In this document: piece after piece, positions 34,581 to 48,640 of the stretch
Layout of the letters: every line of letters starts with the position of its first letter
Numbering within the stretch: position 1 is the first letter of the stretch
NCBI GenBank assembly: GCA_034008185.1
Contig: CM067083.1
Location: forward strand, 120,922,837 to 120,986,836
Length of the DNA stretch: 64,000 bases
Origin: Gorsachius magnificus
Lineage: Eukaryota > Chordata > Aves > Pelecaniformes > Ardeidae
Direction of reading: 5' to 3'
Notes under the pieces: model-generated
What the model was told of the DNA's origin: nothing
Seen by the model: only the letters and a program-made list of their open reading frames with translations
The model's database searches: none
Program-made: the position numbers and the translations under genes

Positions 34581-37500
34581 TGAACACTTGGAAATGCGAC
34601 ACTTAAATAAAGTCTAAAACTGCTTATGCAGAGAGAAAGGAGAACAGACAGGGCTAGGGAACAGGCATGGTGGAAAAATATTTTCATAAGAAGTTTGAAA
34701 CCTTTTCACTTCTGCTACTCTCATGGGATTAAAGGCTGGGAGTAGGGAAATGCGCTGATAACAGGCTACAGACCATTTTTCATCTATTTCACACCAATCT
34801 AAATCTATTCAAGGTCATTACCAAAGACAACCAAGCTAGCAGTTTGGGATAAATTCACAAGTTGGCACAGTTTGACTTGAAGTCAACAGAGTTGTGGTTT
34901 TCCATCAGTAGAGAATTTGTGGGTTTCGTTGATGAATTCAGACTCTCTTGCTCACAAGCTAGGCACTGACAGTTGGTCTTTGTAATTGTCTTCATTACTG
35001 AGAATGAGAAGATGATGCATGGGAGCATATCCCAGCCTAGGGGTTTCTCTGCTATTCACCTTGGCTATTTTGTAGACTCTTACTTCTGCTTCTACACAGA
35101 TCTCCTACTTCTGTTTCTGATCTTCTAAATGTGTAATGTTTTCTCTATTTAAACACACCCCCATCCCCCCCTATTTTTCATCCTGTTAGGGAGAAAAAAA
35201 GGTATTGAGAGAAGGATAAATTCTTATTATAGATCAGCAATGAGAGAAGGCAGCACAGATGCAGAGAATGAGTTCTCTTTTAATAGAGTTGCCCATTTAA
35301 TGCCCAACTGTTACCTCTTCATCTCCTCCATGGAGTCTAACAAGGTCTACCCAGATGCAGCCTTGGATAAGAGGTGCAGGAGCTAAGCCTTCAGAGACTT
35401 TGAAAAGCAGGGCCAATGTCTGAAAATGGTTTGATATTTTGATTTGTAAAAATGGCATTAACCAAACAAACAAATAAACAAGCAAACTCTGTATCTTTAA
35501 AAGCTCTTTTCTGAAAATTGCTACCTGGAGCATTCCCAGCCCTCCATTAGACTGGCATAAATTCTATAGTTTTTTTCAAATTCTGCTATAAAACAAGTGA
35601 TAGAATGAAATGTTTCCCAGATTAAATATTTGCAGATGTGCTCAGAGAAACTTAAGACTGAAACCAAACAGAGTTTGACTTTTTATATCTTACCGGATTG
35701 AAAAAAAAAATGCAATTCACTAGAGCAAAAATGGGACATTATTTCATGGTTTAGTATTAACTGTAGAATGATCTGCAGCCGACCATGTGTTAGTAAAATG
35801 GAAATTGTGTGGACCCTTAGCTTTTCTACCTTTCCAAGTTACGTAGCCCCTAATATTTGTTGACAAAGATACAGACCTTGTCTAGCTCGTGCAAGCTTTT
35901 TATAGTAAGCTCACTTGAGAAAAATGAGTAACTCCATGATCGCTTTAGTTAACACAGCTCAGCACGGTTGCCAGAACATCCTATTCCCTGTCTCTTTACT
36001 CTCGCACCCTCCCTCATGCCAGCATGGGTCCTTGTGTTGCCATACTGAGTTGGATCAGGGAACAGATCCAGCTGAAAACTAACAGAGTGAATTTCTAAAG
36101 ATACTGAATTTCATTTGTTGCATGCATGAGTGAGTCTTACAGAAGATCTGCGTAGTTCAACACAGTCTCCAGCAGTGGCTGACAGCACATACTTGGGGAA
36201 GAAGACAAGAGCATGCAACTGCAGAATGAACAGTCTCCACAATACTCCCCCCATCTCTAGGCAGTTTGTAGCTCTGTGACTATGTCCATCTGCAATATTG
36301 TATACTGGAGTTAAACTGCAGAAGCTCTTAGCTTCCAAACATCATGGAACAAGTTAATGGGTGCCCAGTGAAAACTGTTAACATGCAGATTTTTAGTAAG
36401 TTCTTGCAGCACAAAAATCCCCAAATGTACATTCAACCCTTTTTTGTCTAAGTATCAGCTACTTGTTTAAAACATAACCTCAGCAAAGGCAGATGAGGAT
36501 TGATGTGTTTCTATAAATTTGACATAACTATTTGTTAATATGTTTACTTTAAAAAAAATAAATATGAGTACTTTAAAATGAAAACTGAGTATCTGCAGTA
36601 GTACTTTGGTTTGCACCAGATAGGCTTGTTTTGGCTCTCCTGAACAAAACATTAATCCCCCTGTTGGGTTTCTAGCTAGTTAAGGATCCCCTCTCAAGAC
36701 AGACTGAGAGGCAGCATTCTGGCAGAGTTCAGTTGCTGGCTTATCCCATGAGCTTGTGTCTACTTTTTTGTTTAATTTTTCCTCTTGAGGGATTAAATAG
36801 GTGAGCTGTTTTATCAAAAGTTTGTTGCTAGATCCCAACAAAAGTAAGGAGATGAGAAAAAAGTAACATGCAGGTTGTGCCTGTTCATTTTGCCTCTGAC
36901 AGATACACAAAGAAGGGGTGGGAAGGGCTTAGTAAGACCAAGAGCACTTGTCTTCTCATTGTCACTCTGGAAGAAGGTGATGGAGCCACCGGTGGCAGCA
37001 AGGCCATCCTGTGAGGCAAGGACAGGAGGGCAAACACTGTAAATCAGATCTACGTAATATGGCCAAGATGAGCAACCTAGAGCAGAAGTGCCAAAGGTGT
37101 ATAGAGGAAGAATATGGATGGCTCACAATGTGTAAATCCAAGCTGGGTAGCAGACCATGGTGTTTTGAGAGTCTTCTGTATCAAGTATCCCCAGCTCATA
37201 GCTTACACTGCGTTTCAAACTGAGGGCCCCTTGCCTCACACAAAGGCAAGGTACCACCAGACATCTCATCAACAGGATCGAGCCCATGGCAGAAGGGGAC
37301 ATGCCTCACCCTTCCTGGAAAGGCAGGTCAGGTGGTGTTTCTGTCATAGTCCAAAGAAAAGGAGATTTCAGACTCTGGTAAATTGTAGGATTAGACTTTA
37401 TTAACCTAATTTTCTTCTTGCTTGCTGCTGGCCTGAATCAGTCACTAAAGTCATGCCCACATAAGGCTGATAAGTCTGACAGGAGAGTCAGGCTTGAGAT

Positions 37501-40500
37501 TTTAGCGTTTGGAATATTAGGTGTATAGGGGTTGTGGGGGGAGAAGCAAGATGATGTAAAGAAACAGTGTGTTCAGAGGGGCTTACGTGTTCCTCAGTGA
37601 ATTTCCCCTGACAGTTTGCAGAAATACAGTGAGTCAGCTGTCATCATATAATGTATTAGTATAAAACAGTGTAAAAAGGGACAATATGCTTAGGCACCGA
37701 TTAAAGAGAAAAGGGGAAAGAAAAAAAAACAAAAACAAACCACCAACCCAAACAACCAAGCTTTTTGTTGGTGAAAGGGAATTGTGAGAAAGTTTGGAAA
37801 TGTGCCTCCGCTCAACTTCAGGAATTAGTTTTGAATGAGTTGGAAGTATTTTCATTCAGGCTGCAAACCAGCCCAAAGACCACCTGCTGTGAAATAAAGG
37901 AGCACAGACCAGCGGTTATTATAGCAATAGCCATAAGTTTATTGCTTATTGGTACTAAACTTAAATCTTAGTAATTTTGAATTACTGAGTTAGCTTAGAT
38001 TTATGGAGATGCAGGATCATTTAGAACTGCAGTCATTCCAGAAGGATATATTATCTAAACCAATTTTCTTATAGTGATGCAATTGCAATACCATAGTTAC
38101 GGTTGTATCAGCGTTTCCATTATAAACTCCTATTTTCAGGGGTTTGTAATTTGACCATAAAAATTCACTCCTTATTGAAACTTGGCATACAAGGTCTGAG
38201 AGGAACAACTTTTTCTTTTTTTCAATATTTAAAGAAAAAAAAAAATCTGATCTGTTCAGCTGTTTCCTATGTTCTAGCTCTGCAAACAACAAAAACAACA
38301 AAGCAGAATTTAGCTGTTTGACATCCTTCACTGTCCATTTACCATAACTTAGATGAGACCTTGCTTGGTAAGTAGAAGATGGCAAATGGCTCCCGTGTGG
38401 TGATGGGGATGAAAATAAATCATACCCATCGTTGGAAACACTTGGGGGAAAATTTGCACTTCTGTGTAGCTTTTCTAACGTGTATGGATGAGATTTCAAG
38501 TGTTCGTAAAACAGCTAAGAACAACTTTTTAAGAATCTCTGGACGCAAAAAAGGGCTTAAGTTTTGGAAAGTTAAGTGGTTCACATGATGGTGTGGGCCT
38601 TATGAAAACACCTTCTCTGCTTTGTTTTTGCTCCTTTAAAAATTTTACTGAGAAACATTATTAAGCTCTTTCCACTAAAGAATTCCCATGAATGGAATTG
38701 ACCTAAAATGTTAATATTTACTAAATTAAGTCAACATTGATTCAATCTGTTAATTTTAATTCTGATTCTCTTATTAGCATTTCCTCACAAATCAGTTAGC
38801 TGATATATTAGCTGAACCTGCTTATTCAAATGTACCTCTACATCCACTAGAAGGCATACCTTACATTCAGATTAACGTGTTTACAAACGGTGGAGTCTTA
38901 TTCAGAACCATGTTTAAAAGGGGATTTTTTCCATCTGATCTTAGAATAATGCAGATAAGGTCTGACATTTCAACCAATAGAAAATATATTAGTTTTGGCT
39001 TTAGCATTAAATGAAACTAGCAATGATTATTTTGCCTCTGGCCGCTAATTATTACCGTACAGTACTTCAGAAATACTTAAAGCCACGGAGTGTGCAAACC
39101 TACAGCAAAGTTCGCAAAGTCACAGTTGGATGAAGTACCTGCAAAGCAATTGCTCTGGCAAAGCCTCCTTTTAATCTCATGGTGCATTTAGCTGAAGCTG
39201 AGATTCTGTAAAATCACCCCTATTTAAGCAGTTCTTTGAACTGTGAGATGGATTTGTATTTTTGTTTATTTCTTCCGTGGTTAATAGGCCATTGAACTGG
39301 AAGGTTTGGGTTAACCTCAGAAAGGACGCCAGATACCTCTGTTGCTTGAGGGGTTGATCCTGTGCTCAAGGAATTCAATGACAAAATGCCTATTGATTGT
39401 AAAGAATTGAGATTAAACCCAGAACCAATAATAATAAAAAAACCCACTGTGTATTGTATTCCAAAAAATCTGAACCTTGATATAATTTTGAAAGTGGATG
39501 TGATGTGATTCTACATTAGGCACACATTTCACACAAATCTGAAATAAAACACAGGGTGATGTTTCTGATGAGGAATGGGAATGGGTGCCAGCCATAAGTT
39601 TTAAGGTACAAATCTCTGCCTGATTTATGTAAATCAGTATTCATTAATGTAGAAAATAGTGAAAACTCTTTTTGTATTATTGAAATGAAGTAATCTTTTT
39701 TTAAAGCCTCTAAAACCGCCTCTATTTATTACTGTAATTATGAAAGAAGTTGGTAAAATATTGAAGTTGGGTAAAAATCTAGGGATAATGTCAGGATTTA
39801 TTTCTTCTGGCATTTGGTTTTTAACCTCAAACATTTAAAGTTACATGCTAGACAGATAATTTACAGTGCTTTCAGTTTACTGTATACAGCCAGCATATCT
39901 CAAAACCAAACTAAGATTTAAACCAAAATGAAAGTGTTGCAAGGAAAGTGTTGCATGCAATCCTGAAAAGTGCTGGTAAATTGTGTGATGTTTTGAAAGA
40001 GCTGGTGGACAACGCCTCCGCTTACTGGCACTTTTTGTGACGGTTAAAGGTGTGTATGTTTGCAGCACGGTTATTCAAAAGAAATTTTTCTGTAGACTTA
40101 AACATGTGACTGTAGTCAACCAAGTTTGGCAATCTTGACCTAATGCTAAGCTGTTGAAATATCATATTGTTATCATTATGGTGCTGTATCATTGGCTTTA
40201 CCACAATTAAACACCCCTGTTGACTGTATTGGTGTCCTTGAGACTGAGCAACTATCAAAGATCAGCTTTTGCCATGATAATCTTTTTCTTAAAATAGAAA
40301 AAATCAACACTGGGTAAGACCAAGGAATGATCAGCCTTGCTATTTTATATGTACAAAATCAAGGCATAGAAGAATTACAAGTTGGAGGGCACCCTTCAGA
40401 TGTGGAGAATGAATTTTACATCCCACACAGTTCTGTAGGGGAAAAAAATAAAGTAGAAATTCAAAGCAGTCTGTTGGTCTTTTTAGATACCCCAACACCT

Positions 40501-41123
40501 TGACGAAGGAATTCAGGATTTTTTGTCTTCCTTTTACTCTGAGTACACTTTGATGATGACATGAATGGAGCTTCAGCAGTGGACTTTGCCACCACTCTAA
40601 TACATGACAACTCTGTGGAAACCCAGGAGCAATTGTCCCCAGCAGGTGGAATTGGCCTGCACTATCCTAAGTCCATGTAAAATGTACTGAATATTTTAGA
40701 CTTCATGGGGTTTCTTTATGCTCTCTCTGATGGCAGTGAGACAGAGGTGAATGACTCAAAATCAGAACTGGCAGAAAGGAGCCTCTAAACCACGATTATT
40801 TTAAATTTTCACACTTTTTTCCAAATTCTGATACAAGATGAGAGAGTGAAATAGCAAAAATTTTCACTATACAAAATAAAACAAAATAGATACTATTTTG
40901 GATCAGGTCAAAAACAATGTTTTCATCATTTTAAAATATTTTGTTTCAGAACCAGGTTTTTAACTCACAGTTTGGAATGCTCTTGAGATAGAAAAATCCT
41001 TGAAAATTATGTTTTCTCACACACTGAAAGATTTGTTTCTGAAAAATTGGCATATCCTAATATTCTGCTGACAAAAAAAAAATTAAAAAGCTTCAGTTGT
41101 AAAATTCCTGAACAGTATCACTA

Positions 41124-41172
41124 AATATATATATATAATATATATAGGAAAATATATATAAATATACATATA
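41124..41172. repeat. Imperfect TA-rich microsatellite
   Basis: Runs of ATATATATAT broken by AATATATATAGG, AAAATATATATAAATATACA and similar steps. Confidence 0.8.
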
Positions 41173-42409
41173 GGAAAGGTGGGGGGAAAAGTATGAACCC
41201 CAGGGGATATCTTTCATATTGCTTGTACCTAGTTTTGGTTTTGCAACTGTCAGTGAGAGGAAACTTTCTTTTTCAGGAGTTAATTTAGCTCTTGTTTTCA
41301 GGTATTCCATCTTCCTTTCTAAAACTGCCAGCTGCCTACCTCCCACATGGAAGATACATTCCCACGCATTACTTGTTTCCACGGCAAAACAGGGAGCTGA
41401 ATTCTTACAGGCTCTCACCTTATGGGTCTGATGTCTTTTATTCTTGCTTTCCACATTGGACAAGAACAATGGTTTATATTTTATTTTCTTTCCTTTTAAT
41501 GTTCCTATGCTGGAAGTCATTACTCTGGATTAAAATCTGGGTTAAAAAAAGGTACGAGAACATTGGCAAAGACAACCATGTTTATCAAAGTCAGACATAT
41601 TTAGCAATTAGAGAGCTGGTAAACTTCTAGTGCTTATTTCACAACAAGTAAAATATTGCATTGATTATCTAGAGAAATAAGGCTTCCTCATAAGGAGCGG
41701 CATGGATTTACATTAAGAGATAAATCTATATTAGCAAAGAAAATGGGCCATGGACCTTTCAGTGGAGGGAGATGGCATTATGGAGTGCTAGCTGGGACCA
41801 GCCAGAGCTGTGTTGAGGAACCTACTGACAAATGGTGGGAATACTGTGGGGCCCAGCTCAAGTCTATGCCTTGGAGCTGGTTTGTTTATTTGTTTATACA
41901 CAGTCTGGGAAAATCTGTTCTGCTCTTTTCTCAGATTTTTGTATTTTAGAAATAAATAAAACCTTACCAAACTCACTTCACCTGCTTATGCCTGTTTCCC
42001 CATTTGTTAATGGGCATAAAAATACTGACCTCTTTTGCAAAGATCCTTGAGATCTGCTGATGAAAAATGCTTTATGTCAGCAAAGTTTTTTGCACCAGCA
42101 TTGTGCACATGATAATTTTGAAGGACAATGAAATTAGATCACATAGTCATTGCTAGGGAGTGACGTGAACATGAATGACTTTGGCACCAGCCATTACAAT
42201 GTGGAAGGAAGTATTGGTGCAATTAGGGCCAATAAAGTTGAAACAACTTTGGCTCTTCCAGACAAAAATGTGGCTTGCTGGCAGGCAGAAAACTAGCCAG
42301 AACTCTGCCAGATAGATTCTGTGCCATTGCTGTTCCATCTGTAAAACAGGTCCACAAATCTAATACTTCATGACTAGACTGAGGTTAAAAGACAATTCAT
42401 TAGGAATTT

Positions 42410-42425
42410 AAAAAAAAAAAAAAAA
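42410..42425 (+). repeat. Poly(A) run (16)
   Basis: Sixteen consecutive A residues, followed by GGAAGG. No retrocopy could be identified upstream. Confidence 0.9.
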
Positions 42426-45400
42426 GGAAGGAGTGACCTGTATCTTGGAACAAGAACTTCAATATTCTTTTTGTCAGATTACCTTAATTCATTTTCCTTT
42501 TCATTTATACAAATCCACTAAAGTGCAAACTGTTAGCACCAGTTTACTTATTACCACAGGGATCAGAAACCGTTGTTCTGATCCAGAACTCTACCGAGGC
42601 ATGGATAGAAAATGCTCGAAAGACAGAGAATCAGCTAGACTGTATTCGATCATCTAAGGACCTGAGACAAAGCACTCCCAGGGAGTGATATATCCAGGGA
42701 GCAATATGTGCCTTAGATAACTATTTTAGGAAAGTATCAAATATTTCTGTAGAAATATTCTATTTCTCTCTATTCCTGCTAACTAGAGAAGGTGTCTAAA
42801 TGACCATGGACACAAAGAGAGAATATTCTGGCATTTGCCCCTTCACCCCTTGAGGCCTAGGGTCTGAAGATAAAAAACCTATAAAAATCATGCCAAAGGA
42901 AAGTTTAGATTGGAGGAAACTGGAAAAAGACAATTACAGAAATTAAGGAGGGAGTAACATGGTTTCAATCTTGGATTTTTCTTGGTCAACTTTGCAGAAA
43001 GACACTGGCAGAAGAAAGATGACTCTGGGAAGCTGGTTCTGAGATGTGACTAAAGAGGATAATAACAAGAGCCAAATTAATTTAGTGAATGGTTTAGGAG
43101 GTAGTTCTGAAAGGTCCAATATGGAACAGTAGATAATGAACAACTTTATTTATGAAACCAAGTGTGATATAACTTTACACTGAGTGGTCATATGTATTAA
43201 TAACATGTTCCAGTTTGTTCATTTATTAGTCTTTGAATAAAGATCTGAATTTGGAATGCCAAATACCCCAGCAATCTGATTTACAGAGAGACCAAACCTT
43301 CCCCATAGCTGTAGTTCAGCAGAGTAAGTTTAGGATTTTTCCCAGAAGCGACACATATCAGCCTTCAAAAAAACCCTCAAATCTGATTATTAGCTTTCTC
43401 CTTTGCTCACCTGCTAAGTTCAGAGAGCAGTGGAACCGGTCCTGTATGAAAACATAAGACACAAATTAAGAGGGAACACAACCTGGAAAATGCAGTGTAA
43501 GAAATGGGCATCTCAGCTTTCCCAATCTCTAAAACCAGAGTTTAACTCCTCAGGGATCTTGTGCTCACAGGTCATGATATGCTTCCCAACCCCTTTTCCT
43601 AAGAAATTGTCCCTTCTTCTGTTCTGGATCCATCTCAAAGACAGATCTTTAATCTTTACTTTGTTCAGAAAATTTTAAAATTTATAGCTAAGACATTGAA
43701 TAGAGTCTTGTTTTGAAGAAATGCTGAAATAAGATACCATTCCTAGTGGCTGTAAAGATAGGCCAGCACAGGGTGTCATGAACTGTTATGACCGGGTACC
43801 CTTACCTTGCCTAAATTGTTGTCTACATTAAGCATAAGCAAGTAGACCAAAAGGCAAAACAACTGAACACACAACAAATGGTAAGTGGAATTCATGTTGC
43901 TCTCTTCTTTGAGTTAATAAATAAAATCTGCTTGTATTCTAGGCAAAATGGAATTTTCTTGTTCAGCTCAGTCCATTTCACCAGTTTACTTTTGTACTCT
44001 TTCAGTGTACTTTTATCCATAGCTATACATTCATTTTCTTTCAAAGATCTCTCAGTGTTACAACATAGTTATTAATTTTCCCCTAATTCAGTGACCTGTC
44101 CACTGATTCAGGCAATCTAAGCTGAAACGTTTCTTTACTGGAATCAGTACGTATTTCCCTGTTTGGTTTGTTTGTTTTTTTTTTCCTGTGCTGAAATCAA
44201 TATCCAACCAAATGCACCACAGTCCCTCGGTCTGAGATTTGCTTCACTCTGATCCTGTTTTTTTTCCACCATAAATTTAGATTCAGAATTCCCTGCCCAG
44301 TAGGAGAGGGAGGAAAGATGTGTGCTGGTCATTTGCATATTTTAGCAGACGGAGCTGCTTTTACTGTGCAGCTGTCGATGCAGAAGAAATATTCTTTGGG
44401 GTAAAGCACTAGGCTAGGCAAAAAAAGTCTGTGAAGGCTTCCATCTCTTCCACTTTTGCTTTTCTACCAATGGGGCCAGAAGATACTGCCATGGTATAAG
44501 ATTATCCACCCTTCTGTAGTCAGAAGGACAGATATCCCTGGTGGCTTCTGGAAAGCTCAGCTCCTTTCTATTTTAATAACTCCAAGAACAGATGAGGATA
44601 TTTTGCAATTGCTTGGATTTTGCTAATCAAACAGATTGGATTAAATCTTGCACCAGACCCATAAAGTAGAAAGTTTCTATCTCAATGGTCAGTGATGGCA
44701 TCTGTTGCAGCAAAACTCAGTGTCTTCTTTCTGGGAGAAATTGAGGCTTAGGATCACGTTAAATTCTGCTTCTTTTCAAAACCAGGCATTTGCTATCATA
44801 AACAATAATCAACAGTGAAAAAGAAATTAACAGAAATGATACATTTGTTACTGAAGATGGTAGAATGGTAGGATTAATCTACATATTTTTAATTGACTAA
44901 AAATCAGATATACGAGAATGTATTACCTAATTCAAAGCACTTAATGTTGGAGGTCTAAAAGTTAAGCTCAATATGTAGGCCATTTCTTTAGTCAATGGGG
45001 GGAAAAAAAGCCATCTTGAGAGAGTTATTCATCATACCATAATACCTGATGTCTAATGTAGAATATTCTCCCAGACCTGCCCCATTTTATAAAAGTTGAG
45101 GAAATACCGATGATTAGCTTAAACTGAGCACACAAGTTTGACAAAGCTAAACATGGATGTGAAAATTCAGGCTTGGCTGCATTTACTGAGCGAAGGATTC
45201 TTCCAGTCTTTTGGTAATGGTGCTTAAAAATCTCTGGTTTTCAGAAAGCTTCCTTGTCTCTTACATTTTTCAGGTTTCAGCTTCTGAACACAGGGCCTCG
45301 ATACACCTTTTTCTATTCAATTAAATTGTGTCCAGAGTTGTTATCAGGATGGAGGTAGACCCTGGGTCAAAGGCAATAGCACCAAAAGTTTGGCAGAAAA

Positions 45401-45690
45401 AATGGGAACACAAGACACAGAGGAAAGTAGCAATACTTTATGTATGGTGGACTGCAGGGAGATATCAAGGAGTCATCAACTCTCTCTCTCTACATCCAGT
45501 CTTTCACTCTGACCACTGCTGCCATCTGTGTGACCCAGAGCAGATTTATCAATCTAGGAAGTTTTAATTTAACCCTTATTTCTGTCCCCCTGATAAATTT
45601 GCAGAGCTATATTTTCCACCAGGCTTATCGTTAGAGCATAACCCAGTTAGTTTATATGCTTCACTCCTCAATGCAAAATGCCATGTCGTC

Positions 45691-45706
45691 TTTTTTTTTT
45701 TTTTTT
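45691..45706 (+). repeat. Poly(T) run (16)
   Basis: Sixteen consecutive T residues; no recognisable minus-strand retrocopy adjoins it. Confidence 0.9.
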
Positions 45707-46299
45707 CATTTATTTTGTGTTTGTGAGTTGTGTCCAACAATACTGCCCACATATTTTAAAAGTGGCAACATAAGGAGTTATTTGCAAGAAGTCTTGAAGC
45801 ACCATCAAGGACACCTGCTTGCAGGATTGTATTAAATTGAGATCAGCCAACATTACAGTGTATTTCAGCACTGGAATCAGCCAAAAATATGTCCCTAGCA
45901 GTGCTATTTTCATTATTCAGACCTTCACCCAAAATCTGTGTAACTGCCTCTTAGATTAATTTTCACACTTGCCTGTCTCTATAACTAGTTCAGCAGTGTG
46001 CTGTATATTTTAACTACAAGGAAATCTTGCAGGTAGAAGAGTTCTCCCTGAAGTCACTAGCATCCTCCTTAAATTCAATCCACGGTCTCTCAGTCCCACG
46101 CTTGCAGTGGGGGGCACCTGTCATCTTTTTCATCACGGCAAGCTGTGCCCTAGATTCTGTACCCCCTCCCCTTCCCACCATACAGGTACGTATGAGTGTA
46201 TGTTCTTTTCCCAGTGAATTTTGTATTCAATAAATAAATAAAACTTTCCTGAAGTTGCTAAGGTCTCAAAGGTGCAGGAACCTGTAATATGAAAAAAAC

Positions 46300-46369
46300 A
46301 GAAGAAAAAAGAAAAAAAGAAAAAAAAAAGAAGAAAAAAAGAAAAGCAAAGGGAAAAAAAAAAAAAGAG
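46300..46369 (+). repeat. Polypurine tract
   Basis: A 47-base pure A/G stretch (46300-46346), one C, then 22 more purines. It is built from A runs separated by single G or GAAG steps. Homopurine tracts of this size can adopt triplex (H-DNA) forms. Confidence 0.85.
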
Positions 46370-48211
46370 TTCAAAGACAGCCAGGCAAGGTAGAAAGGAA
46401 AAGATCAGTTCAGTGGGATATAACAGGAAAATGGAGTTGTTCTAGACTGACACCAGTGGAAGGGATGGGAAGTATGAACAAAGTCCAAATATATATCATA
46501 TTGATCTTATGCATTTGGGCCAAAGTCATGTGGGTTTGCTTCAGAACTTAGAATGAGCACCAAAATGCTTAGGGGGTGCAGAAAACTTTCTCTGGTAGCA
46601 AAATACAGGTATTCCAGGAAAGCAACAATTAACGATATCATAATGAAAGTATCACTTCCCTCCCAGTAAGATGTAGTTGTACTGGACCCTTCTTCCTCTT
46701 AGGTGATGTGTAGACTAGGCTTTACTAATATGTTAGGCACAATATATAGAATAACACTAGCTTTTCATAAAATCAGGCTATGTCTGAGTTTTTCTGAAGT
46801 GTTTTACCCATCTTTTGCTTAGTCCCATATGTAGAAGCCATTACATAGCTTCCTTATTACATCGGACATCATATTAAAAGTTTTTGGACTCTATCTCAAA
46901 CACAGTACTAATCTGTTTGTATTTACAGCTTTTGTGTTTCTTTCACAGCAGCCATTTAAGTGTCTTAGAGGTAGAGAAAAAATAATTTTTAGACAATTTT
47001 CAACAAATAATTTTCACCATTAAGCTTCAGGCTGCTTCTAAATAAGAGGCAACAAACACAAACAACCTCTCCAACTTTCTGTCTGCAACATGGACCTTAG
47101 TTTTCTTCATAAAAAGCTCTTTCATTAAAGGCCAAATATCCACCCCAAACTTTTTGATTTTGGTAAGGGAGAAGCAGAGAATAGATAGGTTCCTATTCAG
47201 GTAATCTGGGATCCACAGCAATGATTTTTTGAAATATCAGAATATCCCATACATTAGAAGGTCCAGTTTTATCCAAGAGCAGCACTGCTGCTGAAAACCT
47301 TTTGTTTTGCCTCTAGACTGATAAAAAAATCAACATGTTGGTTGATATGTTTTTGACTGTGGGCCAAAAGTAGGCATTTGAAATGTGTTTGTGAAGTGTC
47401 TCAAAATGATGTTTGTAGGCAACCAGTGTCAAGGAGCTTCTTGAGGTGTGTTTTGGGTTCCTAAGGAATTCTAGTAATAGAATATTAACTGAATTAAATG
47501 ATAAGTATTTTTTTCTTAAATTAGAAATCATTTTCCCTGGATTAAATTATAAGTAATTTTCTTTGACAGGAGACTTTCCCAGATGGACAAGACCTCCATC
47601 TTGCCTATCTTTAATCACCTGAAAGCTGTGCACGGACAGAAATCTTTTGGTGGTGTTTCTCATATCTTCCTTAGGATGTCAAATGCAGACAGCTTGGTGA
47701 CCCCCTGCAATGTGGTTCAGAAGGATGGTTTAAAGTTCATGATTTAGAATGGCCCAGTTCAGGAGAAGTGGCTTATGTTACTCACCTGTTTGTATCTTTA
47801 GGTACTATATGTCACCTTATGGGTTTCTTCTCATGTTGACTTATCGATTAAAATGGTAGGGTCCCTGGGATATGAGCTTTTTGGACAATGATGAATACAG
47901 TGGGGCTTGCGTTCATGTCATCTAGATGTTTTCATAGCACAAATAATAAGTGATAGCAGGCTAATGGTGTACGAGGCTTACCCTGGACTTCGGCAAAAGG
48001 GGAATTTCACCTGCTGGAAAAAACCCGTGCTGAAGTCAAAGGAACCTCTGCAACCCAAAGCTGCTACTGCACTTCCAGCTCACACTGAAATATCTTTTCC
48101 ACCCTCCATATGACAATTTCCCAGGTGAGATTTCAAAGGCCATTGCCTATGCCAGACATTTAATTTTTTTTGAATGATTCTTTTGCATCCATCTTAATTT
48201 TACTCAACTCA

Positions 48212-48275
48212 TGGGGGAACAGGGGGGAAAAAAGAGAGAGAGAGAACAAGACAGAGAAAGAAGTTAAAAAAAAAG
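48212..48275 (+). repeat. Purine-rich (GA)n-like tract
   Basis: G5 and G6 runs, then AAAAAAGAGAGAGAGAGA and AGAGAAAGAAG-type sequence, with a few pyrimidine interruptions. Confidence 0.75.
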
Positions 48276-48319
48276 ACAAACAAACCCATCAAAATGATAA
48301 TTGCTAAGTTATCGTTTGC

Positions 48320-48640
48320 TTGCTCTTTTCCAGTCTAGCTGCTGCGGCAGCTCCTCTCTTGTCTTCCACTCTGCCTTAGCTCCCAAATGGTATCAATTAT
48401 CTACAAATCTCACAGGGCCTGCACCATCTGAATAACAATTCATTAACCTTCACTTTCCTCCTGCTGATTAACTCGGCCCCACCACCTCCCTGATGTAGGA
48501 GACAGCGTGTCGGAAATTCAGCCAAACTTTTTAATTATGCAAATAATACAATACCCGGAGATAATTATTTAGCCCAGGACTCAGGCTGCATAGTCTATGC
48601 TCTGCTCTGCTCTCATAGGCTTTTTGACTGTTTTCTTCTT
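48320..48640. promoter_or_regulatory. Candidate conserved non-coding element / enhancer
   Basis: Complex, non-repetitive sequence ending in a tight group of transcription-factor-like words: TTTTTAATTATGCAAATAAT (homeodomain TAATTA overlapping a perfect POU octamer ATGCAAAT at 48537-48544) and GAGATAATTATTTA about 15 bp further on. Upstream are GATTAACTC and CAATTCATTAACC. Its texture is like that of deeply conserved vertebrate developmental enhancers. The octamer alone is not significant, since it occurs elsewhere in the window. Confidence 0.35.

Larger units (their letters stand above)
33691..46299. other. Unique AT-rich non-coding sequence
   Basis: Twelve kilobases without a recognised repeat family. 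The longest frames (33695-34009 minus, 104 codons; 38017-38499 minus, 160 codons; 41083-41520 minus, 145 codons; 41292-41630 plus, 112 codons) show no family motif I know and are near chance expectation. TA-rich tracts are at 41124-41172, a 16-A run at 42410-42425 and a 16-T run at 45691-45706. Confidence 0.5.

Noticed and set aside
38017..38499. 160-codon minus-strand frame
   Set aside because: No recognisable motif and low-complexity Lys/Phe runs. A rough stop-frequency estimate allows a few such frames by chance in 64 kb on six frames.
41083..41520. 145-codon minus-strand frame
   Set aside because: Its end is translated TA microsatellite (Tyr-Ile repeats), and the rest matches no family I know.
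42410..42425. Poly(A) run as the end of a processed pseudogene
   Set aside because: No coding-like or transcript-like sequence lies upstream and no target duplication was seen.
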